Source: Sanguinoderma infundibulare (lineage: Eukaryota > Basidiomycota > Agaricomycetes > Polyporales > Polyporaceae). From it: a stretch of DNA of 26,010 bases. Below the pieces are notes generated by a model, which searched no databases, had not been told where the DNA came from, and saw only the letters and a list, made by a program, of their open reading frames with translations. The translations under genes were made by a program, and so were the position numbers. Below are positions 1-20,729 of this stretch, piece after piece; the first letter of the stretch is position 1, and every line of letters starts with the position of its first letter. The stretch lies in NCBI GenBank assembly GCA_032821775.1, contig JAVLRN010000046.1, positions 1 to 26,010 of the forward strand, given 5' to 3'.

Positions 1-1101
1 CATCAGCAGGAAACCTATTAGATTTTAGTCTTATAGGTATCCTCAGAGGACTATACACCGAAATTGTCTGCTTCTACATTTAATAAAAAAAAAACTAATT
101 ACAATAAATCTGGTTCATGTTTAGCAGGACTTATAGAAGGAAATGGTTCTATAATTATACCTAAAACTGATTCCAAAAGGTAAATTAAATTATCCTTATA
201 TAAAATAAATATAGGATTTAATTTAAGAGATTTCCCATTAGCTCAATTAATTCAAAAAGAATTAGGGACTGGTTCACTTTCTAGAATGAAAGGAGTAAAT
301 GCTTATTTATTACAAGTTAATAGTTTTGAATGAGTTTTAAATTTAGTATCTTTAATAAATGGTAAAATAAAAACATCTAAAATAAAAAGTTTATACGATT
401 TAATAAATTTCTTGAATTATAAACATAAAGATTTAAATTTTATTAAAAAACATTTAGGTTCTAGTCCTATTGATTCAAATGCTTGGTTATCAGGATTTAT
501 TGAAGCCGTTGGTTCTTTTCAATTATTTTAAATAAAATTTCTATTAAAATAAGATTTAGTTTAAGTCAACCGAGTCGAAATAAATTTAAATTTTGTAAAT
601 CAAATCGAGCAATAATGAATAATATAGCAGAATATTTAGAAGTGGAAGTTTCTAATAAAAAGAAAGGGGTGGAATTAACTGTAAAAACACAAAGTCTTAC
701 AAGTAATTAAAAATTAATTAATTATTTAACAAGATTTCCTCTTTGGTCTAGTAAATTCTTAAATTACTCTGATTGGTTAATTGCATTAGATTTATTTAAA
801 AAGGTATTTAAAACAAAAAATAAATCAGAACTAGTAATAAATGTAATTAGAGAAATTAAAGGGGGAATTAATTACAAAAGAGTTAATTTTACTTGGTATC
901 ATTTACTTAAAATTTTATAGTATATAGTTATTATATGTAGAATCTGTTGTAAAATTTTACAGCTTAGATTAATAAGATATAGTCCCAACATACATGTGAA
1001 TGTATGAGAATTGACCTTAAACATTTTATGTTTTTTGAGACTAAATATTAGATTAATTAATTTAGTCATGGTATCTAGTCCAGTCAATCAAGAATTTATT
1101 G
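1..1101 (+). other. group I intron in cox1, 3' part only (5' end outside window)
   Basis: The window opens inside a group IB-type catalytic core. The conserved strand catcagcaggaaacc (P4-P6 side) is at the very start, the P7 5' strand near 40-58 (tcctcagaggactatacacc), and the P7 3' strand aagatatagtccc near 973-985. The intron ends at G1101, because the Cox1 reading frame resumes with GGT ATT ACT ATG (Gly-Ile-Thr-Met). The loop between the two P7 strands holds a decayed LAGLIDADG gene. The exact end is inferred from Cox1 protein continuity (basidiomycete Cox1 usually has Ala-Gly-Ile-Thr here) and could be off by 1-3 bases. Confidence 0.85.
71..918 (+). pseudogene. decayed LAGLIDADG homing endonuclease in first cox1 intron
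   Basis: Two LAGLIDADG helices are recognisable: CLAGLIEGNGS (about 118-150) and WLSGFIEAVGSFQ (about 484-522). In an intact enzyme these form the dimer-like core that carries the catalytic acidic residues and cuts an intronless cox1 allele. The frame is broken at least three times: TAA at 181-183 after an A-run, a shift at about 528 after the second motif, and TAA near 708. The second motif also has Val where an acidic residue is usual (EAVG rather than DAEG). A C-terminal segment with the family's usual RFPLWSSKFLNY pattern follows. It sits in the P8-side loop of the intron core. Probably non-functional; confidence is high for the family and moderate for the exact ends. Confidence 0.8.
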
Positions 1102-13092
<11,991 letters not shown>

Positions 13093-14131
13093 TAAAAAAA
13101 TACTTGTGATGAAACCCTTAATATTATTAAATTGTAATTTAATTATGAAAGTAATACAGACAATTATAGTAAATAATTTAATTATGTTTAAAATTTAACT
13201 AAAAAAAGATTTTGGTTTCATTAAGGGTAATATTAATATTGTAGCTTCATCACCTTAGAAAAACCATCTATTGGTTTTGTAAGTGGTGCTTTAGAATTAC
13301 TGCAATTGAATTTCAAATTAAATTTAGTTATGATTTACTTAGTATTTATTTTAATTCAAGTTTTTACTATGAAACTGTTAATGGTAAAAAAAATATTAAA
13401 TTCAATTTTTTTTGGAATTTCCATTAGGGGCGTCACATTTTTTTTTATTATAAACAAACTTTACGGTTAGTCTAGGTATTATGGTTAATACTTGGTTTTA
13501 CATGGTATTTTGTATTATTAATAGGTCTTTGTGCTTCCGCTTATAGTATTTATGGTAGTATTCTCTTGTTGAGATAATCTCTTCGCAAGAAAAATCAATA
13601 TCTACTATCCCCATCCTTTATATTTTATTGTGTATAGGCTGTGATTAAGATATTATTCTGTATGACCTATTTTATATTATAAATTTTATATTATAAATTT
13701 TATATTTATATTTTAAAAATAAATAGTATTATTAGAATTGTAAAATTCTTTGGGTTTTCATCTAGGTGAATTTGCTCCAACAGTACTTGTCTTAATAGAT
13801 TTTAATATTATCGCTTATGATTTTATTATTCAAATTAAACTTAATCTTAGTCTTAAGTAATAATTGAATATCAATTAATGATTCATTGTTATTTAGTCTT
13901 TTTAGGTTAATAAAAATAATTCTTTTTAAATCAATATCTTAATGATATTTGCTATTAGATAACATTATCCTCTTTTAATAGAGTCCTATTATCTATTAAT
14001 AAAACTTTTTCCTTATTTAAAACCAATATATTCAGTTTAAATAATTTATAAAATTTCACGAAAAGAAAATAAAATTGTTACTAAAATTCATTGAATAAAA
14101 ATGAATTTAAATTAAATAAAATAAATAAATT
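13093..14131 (+). other. cox1-nad4 spacer with decayed coding fragments
   Basis: No intact gene is seen in about 1.04 kb. Fragments look formerly coding. About 13287-13427 reads ITAIEFQIKFSYDLLSIYF and continues FNSSFYYETVNGKK. About 13470-13570 gives a hydrophobic LGFTWYFVLLIGLCASAYSI segment interrupted by TAG/TAA. About 13749-13860 gives NSLGFHLGEFAPT and runs on to TAA. None is long enough to name. A hairpin (cttg..gaga taa tctc..caag) lies at about 13564-13590, and a 14-base tandem repeat follows. Confidence 0.55.
13670..13707 (+). repeat. 14-base tandem repeat (ttttatattataaa), about 2.7 copies
   Basis: Two perfect copies and a partial third copy of a pure A/T unit in the cox1-nad4 spacer. 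Probably slippage-derived. Confidence 0.9.
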
Positions 14132-17009
14132 ATGCTTATATCATTATTACTTGTACCTTTAATCGGGTCTCTGTTATTATTATTCATTCCTGAAAACAAT
14201 CCTAAAAATGAAGGGAGAATGAAAGTAATAGCTTTATCAACATCTTTAATCAATCTATTCATTTCTATATTATTATGGATTCAATTTGATTCAAATATAA
14301 GTGGATATCAATTTATATTAGAATTTAATGAGTTAAGTTTTTGTCATTTTAATATAGGAATAGATGGAATATCATTATATTATGTATTATTAACTACATT
14401 TATAACACCTATTGCATTATTATCAAATTATAAAAATATTTATCAAAATGTTAAATACTTTTTAATTTCATTTTTAATTTTAGAAACATTACAAATTGCA
14501 TTATTTGTTGTATTAGATTTATTCTTATTCTATATCTTTTTTGAAAGTGTTTTACCTATATTATTTATCATAATTATAGTATATGGTTCAGGTGTAAATA
14601 GAATAAGAAGTGCTTTATTATTCTTTTTATATACTTTAGCTGGATCTTTATTTATGTTATTAGCTATATTACAAATTTATAGTTATGTAGGTTCTACAGA
14701 TTTCCAATTTATATCATTAAATGAAATAAGTTTAGAAAGTCAAAAAATATTGTGGTTGTCACTCTACTTCAGCAATAAAGACATGACCAACAGATTAATT
14801 CATTCAAGTAATAGCACTTTAAATACTGGGAGAGAATGTAAAAGTTTAGTAGTTTATTCGTCTCCCACTTCTATGGGCTCTACCTTAAATTATAAAGGTT
14901 TTACGTCAAAACTTAGAGGAATGTGTCAAATTCCAGTTCATTTACATTCTATTATATTGGGAGTTCTTTTGTCAGATGGTTGGTTATATAAAAATAAATC
15001 TGGTAAAACTTTATTGGCCTTAAAACAAACTAATTTTGAATATCTTTGGCTAGTTTATACTAAACTATCTCATTACTGTAGATCACTACCTACAATAACT
15101 AAAACATATCTTAACGGTAAAATTTTTACCTGTTTCATGTTTGCTACTAGAGTTTATCCTTGTTTTACCGAATGGTATAATATGTTTTACCAAGAAGGGA
15201 AAAAAGTAGTGCCTTTAGATTTATATAATATGTTAACTTATGAAGCATTAGCCCATTGGATTATGGGAGATGGTACTAAAGTTAACAAAGGTCTGACTCT
15301 CCAAACTCAATCATTTACTATTCAAGAGTGTGTATTTATTATAAGTATATTAATACATAAATTTAACTTAAAATGTAGTATACATATGCAAAGAAATAAA
15401 CCTACTATTTATATTTCAAGTAAATCTATGGAAAAACTTAGACCTTTAATATTACCATATATGTGTAGTAGTATGATGTATAAAATAGGTGTAGACTCCA
15501 AATAAATTTAAAGAACAATGATTTTATTACTATGAATTATTTCTGAGTGGCAAACTCGAGAGACCTCTTAAAGTGAGAATAAGTAATTACTTTAAGAATA
15601 TCGTCGAACTAAGTCAATGACTGGAAACTATCATTGTAAAAGCGTAGAGGCCAAACGCCACATGATCATCTAAGTAACAATAAAATTGTTATATGAGATT
15701 AGAAGAAATGGTCCGGTTCACCGGTGACGGATTTTAGTTTAACACCTAAATAAGATATGAATACCATGTCCTCAGGACAGTATACAATTGTATTCATATT
15801 GAGAAGATAAGCCAGCTGTATCTGAAATGATAGAAGGCCTAACCCTGAGCATTTTTCTTAGCTTTTGCAGTAAAAACACCATTATGGCCTTTAACAGGTT
15901 GGTTATATAGAGCTCATGCTGATAGTCCTTTAGCTGGATCTATTTTATTAGCTGGAACTATATTAAAATTCTCTACTTATGGGTTTTTAAGAGTTCTAAT
16001 TAACTTATTGCCTGATGCTTCTCACTACTTTGGTCCTTTAATTCAAACTATTGCTGTAGTTACTTTAATTTATTCTTCTTTAGCTACTATAGTCCAACAG
16101 GATACTAAATCTTTAATTGCTTACTCAAGTATTGCTCATATGAGTGTTGTTACTCTTGGTTTATTTTCTAATTGTATTCAAGGTATTGAAGGTGCTATTT
16201 TATTATCTTTAGCACATGGTTTTGTTTCCCCAGCATTATTTATTTGTGTAGGTGGTATTATCTATGAAAGAACAGGAACTAGAATTATTCACTATATGAG
16301 AGGTCTGGTAACTTATATGCCTGTATTCACTATTCTATTCTTTATATTTACTTTAGCTAATACTGGTATACCTTTATCTTTAAATTTCCTGGGTGAACAA
16401 TTATCTTTAATTGGTATTTGGAATCATAGCCCTATTATAGCAGCTTTAGGAGCTACTGGAATTGTATTATCTGCTTGTTATTCTATTTATCTTTATAATA
16501 GATTATCTTACGGATTATATTCTCCTCACTTAAAACCAGTACAAGATATTACTAGATTGGAATTTAATTTACTAATAGCTTTATTAATACCTACTATATT
16601 ATTAGGTATTTTCCCTAATGTTATATTAGATTCTTTACATTTATCAGTAAGTTCTTTATTATACAATATTTCTATTACCCCCTTAATATTAAAAATAGAT
16701 CATAATACGATCTTAGATTCTAAATTTAAAAATAAAGTTAGTTTGAACTCTAGATTTTTAAGTACATCTAATAAAAATAATGATAATAATGATAATATCT
16801 ATGATACTAAATATTATATCTTTCTTTTCCTTGTTATTTTAACAACTGTGATCATGCAATATTTTATTCCACTTAAAACAATGTTATATTACCATTTAAT
16901 ATTAATTTTAATATATATAATATATCTAATATTAGATTTAATTATATTACTATTATTCGTTTCAAAAAAAAATTACTCTTCCCTCATACCTCCCTATTTA
17001 TATTCATAA
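14132..17009 (+). CDS. nad4: NADH dehydrogenase subunit 4, two exons, extended C-terminus
   Basis: Membrane-arm antiporter-like subunit of respiratory complex I. Exons 14132-14759 and 15850-17009 (stop TAA). Joined at W-L-(T|CA)-F-F they restore WLSFFLAFAVKTPLWPLTGW, with T ending exon 1 and G15849 ending the intron. Conserved landmarks include FFESVLPILF, VKTPLWPLTGWLYRAHADSP with the membrane Lys and His, and SSIAHMSVVTLG. The recognisable Nad4 body ends near SSLLYNI (about residue 482, the usual family length). About 110 further residues follow: a Ser/Asn/Asp linker (FLSTSNKNNDNNDN) and two strongly hydrophobic segments. That extension is unusual and may be a fused foreign ORF; its apparent continuation lies in another frame past the stop. 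Confidence 0.95.
14760..15505 (+). CDS. LAGLIDADG_2-type homing endonuclease in nad4 intron, exon-fused, intact
   Basis: About 247 residues continuous with nad4 exon 1. Motif 1 is SIILGVLLSDGWLY (about 14951-14992) and motif 2 is LAHWIMGDGTKVNKG (about 15250-15294), both with acidic residues in place. The C-terminus ILPYMCSSMMYKIG corresponds to the same block in the cox1 intron protein ending at 7129 (PFMHKTMTYKLG), so the two belong to one family. No stops or frameshifts, and no TGA needed. Expected to cut intronless nad4 alleles; it may aid splicing. Confidence 0.92.
14760..15849 (+). other. group I intron in nad4
   Basis: Boundaries come from Nad4 protein continuity: T14759 upstream, G15849 at the intron end. 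The core lies after the ORF, about 15510-15800: ctggaaactatcattgtaaa near 15621, gcgtagaggccaaacgcc near 15641-15658, gaagaaatggtccggttcac near 15702-15721. It differs from the cox1 IB cores and resembles the class with a gtagagaccaaacgcc-type block; the subgroup is not assigned. Confidence 0.82.
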
Positions 17010-17153
17010 ACTATTTGAATATAAAGTATATATAGCATCATTAGATGATGATGTTAAACGATTATTTTTAGATAATGATTTTAAAAAACTTTTTGCTTAT
17101 ATAATCGGATTACTATTTGGAATATTATTATATTTATATTTATATTTAATGTA
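16963..17153 (+). pseudogene. out-of-frame tail downstream of nad4, possible end of the fused extension
   Basis: In the frame next to nad4, open from the A9 run at about 16964-16972, the sequence reads KKITLPSYLPIYIHK, then an acidic/basic stretch with SLDDDVKRLFLDNDFKK, and ends with a membrane-like segment (LFAYIIGLLFGILLYLYLYL) before TAA at about 17153. One base change in the A9 run would join it to the nad4 extension. No family recognised. It could be unrelated spacer, but the amphipathic then hydrophobic pattern and codon regularity suggest a protein. Confidence 0.45.
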
Positions 17154-17832
17154 ATAATTTATTATTCTTAATATAAGAAATTGATTAATTTGATATTTCG
17201 ATAGTATAAATTTTACCCCCCATTATAAATTTATATAAGATAGGTATACTTATAAATTCCATAGAAAGTCATCATATATAAATCACGTAACTTTAATTAC
17301 TCTCACCAAAAAATACCCAATTTTTATTCATAGAAAAATTATTATATTAATTTATTTGCTTCTTTCTCCAATATTTTATAAAACTATTTATTAACATTTA
17401 TATATCAAGCCCTTTATTTAAAAGAATCTACTACAATTCAATTAATTTTCTAGCCTCTTCTAATTTTTAAAAAATAAGGATTCAATAAACTAAAATACTA
17501 AAATAAAAATTATAATTATCTTGTTATTTTTATAAGAATTATCTGGAATTAAAGATAATAGTTATTAATTTTTAGAAAAAACAAGAAGTGAAAATAATTA
17601 ATTTGGATTCAAACAATTAAAATCATAACGTGAAATATATTGTAGAGAAAAGAAAAATTCAACAAATAACATCTTCATTTTACAATTTAAATAAATAGTT
17701 AAAAAAATGGTGGGGAGAAGTTATGTATTATTAGACATAAATGAAATACTTAAATAACCACTAAAAAATAAAGTCTGATAAAATATAATTGTAAAAGAGT
17801 ATTTATTTTTAAAATAAAAAAAAATTATTAAA
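17154..17832 (+). other. AT-rich spacer between nad4 tail and tRNA cluster
   Basis: No gene is seen. It contains poly-A/T stretches, a CCCCCC run near 17215, and a 31-base copy of an rnl segment (17718-17748, listed separately). Promoters cannot be identified with confidence because no consensus is known for this organism. Confidence 0.6.
17718..17748 (+). repeat. 31-base duplicate of an internal rnl segment
   Basis: Bases 17718-17748 match rnl bases 24302-24332 exactly, including gttatgtattattagacata. In rnl the segment lies just after the conserved gtaccgtgagggaaag block. Flanks diverge on both sides, so this is a short duplicated rRNA fragment in spacer DNA. Confidence 0.92.
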
Positions 17833-17902
17833 GGGGATATCCGATAATTGGTAATCGATTGTAGTTGCATTACAAGCATGATAGTTCAAGTCTATCTCTC
17901 CA
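17833..17902 (+). tRNA. trnA: tRNA-Ala (TGC)
   Basis: D stem CGAT/ATCG, anticodon stem TTGTA/TACAA with loop GTTGCAT (anticodon TGC), T stem GATAG/CTATC with loop TTCAAGT. The acceptor is imperfect: GGGGA pairs with TCTCC, but two bases on the 5' side lack partners next to the T stem. Identity is from the anticodon; the odd acceptor lowers confidence. Confidence 0.6.
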
Positions 17903-17952
17903 TATAAACTATAATAAAATTTAATAGTTAAATATAAAACTAATAATAGTTA

Positions 17953-18024
17953 GCTTCAGTTGCTTAATGGTAAAAGCGTTAATTTGAAGCATTAAAGAAG
18001 TGAGTTCAATTCTCTCCTGAGGCA
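17953..18024 (+). tRNA. trnF: tRNA-Phe (GAA)
   Basis: Acceptor GCTTCAG/CTGAGGC with one wobble, D stem GCTT/AAGC, anticodon stem TTAAT/ATTAA with loop TTGAAGC (GAA), T arm GTGAG-TTCAATT-CTCTC with one T-T mismatch. Confidence 0.9.
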
Positions 18025-18062
18025 CTATATCTTTTTTTAATTAAATTTTATAAAAATAAGTT

Positions 18063-18137
18063 AGCCAAAATAGTTTAAATGGTTAAAACGGATCCCTTGT
18101 AAGAATCTAATACTGGTTCAATTCCTGTTTTTGGCTT
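18063..18137 (+). tRNA. trnT: tRNA-Thr (TGT)
   Basis: Acceptor AGCCAAA/TTTGGCT perfect. The anticodon stem GATCC/GAATC has one C-A mismatch; loop CTTGTAA (TGT). T arm ACTGG-TTCAATT-CCTGT. Confidence 0.85.
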
Positions 18138-18138
18138 A

Positions 18139-18212
18139 TGAGTTGTAGTTTAATTTGGGAAAACACCATTTTTTGGTGGTGGCTTATATCAGTTCGAATC
18201 TGGTCAACTCAG
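18139..18212 (+). tRNA. trnQ: tRNA-Gln (TTG)
   Basis: Acceptor TGAGTTG/CAACTCA perfect, D stem GTTT/AAAC, anticodon stem CCATT/GGTGG ending in two T-G wobbles, loop TTTTGGT (TTG), T arm ATCAG-TTCGAAT-CTGGT. T1-A72 and discriminator G73 are Gln identity features, which favour Gln over Pro (TGG) by an alternative 8-base anticodon loop. It follows trnT by one base. Confidence 0.75.
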
Positions 18213-18217
18213 TATGT

Positions 18218-18238
18218 ATTCATTCTACGAGAATGAAT
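18218..18238 (+). repeat. perfect 9-bp hairpin between trnQ and trnK
   Basis: attcattct, loop acg, agaatgaat. It lies six bases after trnQ and could act as an RNA processing or stability element, or be a small palindromic insertion. Confidence 0.85.
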
Positions 18239-18278
18239 CAATTTATTTCCTAAGAGAAAACAAAAATAAATTTTATTA

Positions 18279-18351
18279 GGAAACAGAACTCGATTGGTTG
18301 AGTGTCTCCCTTTTAAGGAGAATGGTCTTGGTTCGATCCCAAGTGTTTTCA
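18279..18351 (+). tRNA. trnK: tRNA-Lys (TTT)
   Basis: Acceptor GGAAACA/TGTTTTC, D stem ACTC/GAGT, anticodon stem TCTCC/GGAGA with loop CTTTTAA (TTT), T arm CTTGG-TTCGATC-CCAAG. A clean cloverleaf. Confidence 0.93.
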
Positions 18352-18438
18352 TCCTATAAAAACTATTAAAATAATAACTTTATTTAAATAGTAAACATAA
18401 ATTAATTATTTGTTTTATTTTATAAGATTTTTTTTTTG

Positions 18439-18521
18439 GGGCAGGTGATCCGATTGGTAATGGTGGTTTTCTGTAAAAAAATTGGTTTATACCGTAAAAG
18501 GTTCGATTCCTTTACTGCTCA
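18439..18521 (+). tRNA. trnY: tRNA-Tyr (GTA)
   Basis: Acceptor GGGCAGG/ACTGCTC with six pairs, anticodon stem GTTTT/AAAAT with loop CTGTAAA (GTA), a long variable arm containing GGT..ACC as in class II tRNAs, T arm AAAGG-TTCGATT-CCTTT. Confidence 0.88.
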
Positions 18522-18549
18522 ATTTAAAAAAATTATTTTTTTCATTATT

Positions 18550-18623
18550 AAGACTGTAGCATAATAGGTTAATGCAATTCGCTCATAATGGATCTTATAA
18601 GGGTTCAATTCCCTTCGGTCTTA
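18550..18623 (+). tRNA. trnM: tRNA-Met (CAT), first copy
   Basis: Acceptor AAGACTG/CGGTCTT, D stem GCAT/ATGC, anticodon stem ATTCG/TGGAT with loop CTCATAA (CAT), T arm AGGGT-type with loop TTCAATT. Whether it is the elongator, the initiator or an Ile-type CAT tRNA cannot be decided from sequence alone. Confidence 0.88.
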
Positions 18624-18701
18624 TTTCATTATATGTTTTATTTAAAATAATATAATATTTTTTTTTACTTCTTTTTAGTGTATCAGTATATTTTCTTTAA
18701 A

Positions 18702-18788
18702 GGGCATTTGGTCGAGTCTGGTTTATGGCGCTTATCTTGAAAATAAGAACTTCTGAAAAAGTCGTGAGTTCGAATCTCACAGTGCCCG
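18702..18788 (+). tRNA. trnS: tRNA-Ser (TGA)
   Basis: Acceptor GGGCATT/AGTGCCC, anticodon stem CTTAT/ATAAG with loop CTTGAAA (TGA), a long variable arm (ACTTCTGAAAAAGT) as required for Ser, T arm GTGAG-TTCGAAT-CTCAC, discriminator G. Confidence 0.93.
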
Positions 18789-18870
18789 ATCAAATCAAAT
18801 AATTAATTAATAATTACTTATTATTAAAATAACAATAACATTTTACTTTTTATAAAAAATAAGTAAAAGA

Positions 18871-18943
18871 GGTAATATTAGTTTAATTGGCAAAATAACG
18901 TCTTGTGGCGACGCTGTTCAGAGTTCAAGTCTCTGATTTTACC
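18871..18943 (+). tRNA. trnH: tRNA-His (GTG)
   Basis: Anticodon loop TTGTGGC (GTG) on stem CGTC/GACG, T arm CAGAG-TTCAAGT-CTCTG, acceptor GTAATAT/ATTTTAC with one mismatch. Encoded G at 18871 faces C at 18943, the G-1:C73 pair that defines His tRNAs. Confidence 0.88.
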
Positions 18944-19334
18944 CTTTAAATTTGTCTATTATATCATAGATAAATTTATTTTTATTAAATTTCTATTTAA
19001 AAGAGAGTTAGGATAATTAAACCTGGGATTAAATTATTTAATTTAGTAAGGTTATAAGTATAATTAATTATAATAGATATCTTAAGGTATGGTATAAATA
19101 AAGAAGTTTTCTTTTTCAAAAAACAGTAAATTTACATACAAATTATCAGTATCAGTTCTAACACTTTAGTTTGTTTATTTTTTAATTTAATGTGTAATAT
19201 GATGACCTATATATACTTATGAATTTTTATAGTAAATTCAGTTCTTACAAAAATATTCTTATAATTATCTAACCGCCTATCTAACCTCTTCCCCTATCTA
19301 AAATTTAGATTTTTTTTAATTTTAAAAAATTAAA
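18944..19334 (+). other. AT-rich spacer between trnH and second trnM
   Basis: No gene recognised. Short repeated tatctaac words lie at about 19266-19284, and a ctaaaatttag palindrome at about 19299. I looked for RNase P RNA and tRNA signatures and found none that hold up. Confidence 0.5.
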
Positions 19335-19407
19335 GCTGATATAGTTTAACTGGTTAAAACCTATCATTCATGACGATAAGATAAAAGTTCAACCCTTTTT
19401 ATCGCTT
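19335..19407 (+). tRNA. trnM: tRNA-Met (CAT), second copy, weak acceptor
   Basis: Anticodon stem TATCA/CGATA (last pair A-C) with loop TTCATGA (CAT), D arm tagtttaactggttaaaac typical of fungal mitochondrial tRNAs, T arm AAAAG-TTCAACC-CTTTT. The acceptor pairs only with a bulge: 5' agctgata against 3' tatcgct. It may need 3' editing, or may be decaying. With the copy at 18550 this gives two CAT tRNAs, the usual situation in fungal mitochondria. Confidence 0.75.
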
Positions 19408-19939
19408 CCTAAAAAAAAAATAAATAAATAAATTTTACAATATAAAGACATACACTAAATAAATATTCAGACAATTTTATAAACTATTCTTACCTTTTCT
19501 AGATTAAATTTTGGTAATATTTTTGTTAACCTTATCGGATTTGAACCATTATTTGAAGTATTTTTCAAGTTTTCCATATTTAAAGGAGCTAACATATATT
19601 TAAAAGTAAATGAAGTTGTATAGAAGGTGGAAAGGTTATAAAAAAAAATAAAATTTTCTTTAAAGCTTCTAACCTTTTTCTAATTGTTAATTTACCATTC
19701 ATTAAAAAATTAAAAATTTAAAAAATTAAAAATTTATTACGGAAAAAAAATATTTTGTTATTTATTTAACATAAAAGTATCTTTCCATTAAATCTTTTCT
19801 TAGTAAAGTTTAATCTTTTTATAAAGTATTATAATAATTAAACTTAATAATTATACTATAAACATATTATATTTATAATTATCTACTTTATTTTAAAAAA
19901 AAATATTTCAAACAAAAAAATGATAAACAAATACAAATT
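19408..19939 (+). other. AT-rich spacer upstream of atp6
   Basis: No gene recognised. It holds a ttgaa..ttcaa hairpin near 19552-19567, a direct repeat of ttaaaaatttaaaaaattaaaa type near 19710-19735, and a long A/T tract before atp6. A minus-strand T-arm-like word at about 19537-19549 was considered as a tRNA and rejected. Confidence 0.5.
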
Positions 19940-20692
19940 ATGTTATTAAGTACAAACTTTATAATGGTAAATTCACCATTAGAACAATTTGAAGTTACTA
20001 ATTTAATAGGAATAAATGCTCCGATATTAGGATATTTAAATATAACATTAACTAATTTAGGGTTATATTCTTTATTAGTTTTATTCTTAATAGTTGGAAT
20101 ACATTATGCTGGTAATAATGAAGTTAAATTAATACCAAGTAAATGGTCAATTGTTTTAGAAAGTTTATATGCCAGTATCCATTCAATGGTAAGAGAACAA
20201 TTAGGAAAAGAAGTATACTTACCATTTATTTATTCAATCTTCTTCTTCATCTTAATAGCAAATTTAACTGGTAATATACCTTATTCATTTACTATTACTA
20301 CTTCTATTGTAGTAAGTATTGGTTTCTCTTTCACTATTTTAATTGCAGTAACTATTTTAGGTTTAAGTATTCATAAATTACACTTCTTTTCATTTTTTGT
20401 ACCATCTGGTTGCCCTCTAGCCTTAGTTCCTTTATTAGTACTTATCGAATTTGTATCTTATTTAGCAAGAGCACTTTCATTAGGTATAAGATTATTCGCA
20501 AATATGTGTGCAGGACATACTTTAATGAAAATATTATCTACTTTCCTATATAAATTATTCCTTAGTGGGCCTATTGTAGCGGTACTTACTATAATACCAT
20601 TTACTGTTTTTTTAGCTATATGTGGTTTAGAATTAGCAGTGTCTTTAATACAAGCTTATGTATTCACATTGTTTGACTATATCATACATTAA
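19940..20692 (+). CDS. atp6: ATP synthase Fo subunit a
   Basis: Subunit a of mitochondrial ATP synthase, which forms the proton half-channels against the c-ring. 250 residues starting MLLSTNFIMVNSPLEQFEV; the SPLEQFE block is the usual fungal mature N-terminus, after a short cleaved leader. The essential Arg lies in SLGIRLFANMCAGH (about 20487-20520). In frame the protein ends LFDYIIH at TAA 20690-20692. The canonical fungal ending (IKDAIELH, then TAA) is encoded one base out of frame at 20688-20714, so a single extra base near 20683 has truncated the protein by about 7 residues. This could be a real mutation, a programmed shift or an error. A LAGLIDADG relic follows 16 bases past the out-of-frame stop. 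Confidence 0.96.
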   Translation: MLLSTNFIMVNSPLEQFEVTNLIGINAPILGYLNITLTNLGLYSLLVLFLIVGIHYAGNNEVKLIPSKWSIVLESLYASIHSMVREQLGKEVYLPFIYSIFFFILIANLTGNIPYSFTITTSIVVSIGFSFTILIAVTILGLSIHKLHFFSFFVPSGCPLALVPLLVLIEFVSYLARALSLGIRLFANMCAGHTLMKILSTFLYKLFLSGPIVAVLTIIPFTVFLAICGLELAVSLIQAYVFTLFDYIIH

Positions 20693-20729
20693 AGATGCTA
20701 TTGAACTACATTAAGATAATCCTTATATA

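Noticed and set aside
18139..18212. tRNA-Pro (TGG) reading of the gene called tRNA-Gln
   Set aside because: It needs an 8-base anticodon loop; the TTG reading gives standard geometry, plus T1-A72 and G73 typical of Gln.
18944..19330. Possible RNase P RNA gene in the trnH-trnM spacer
   Set aside because: The conserved P4-forming blocks were not found.
19523..19590. Minus-strand tRNA-like sequence (T-loop word ggttcaaatcc, possible GTTAGCT/GGTTAAC acceptor)
   Set aside because: No convincing D arm or anticodon stem, and spacing between T stem and acceptor is off by two bases.
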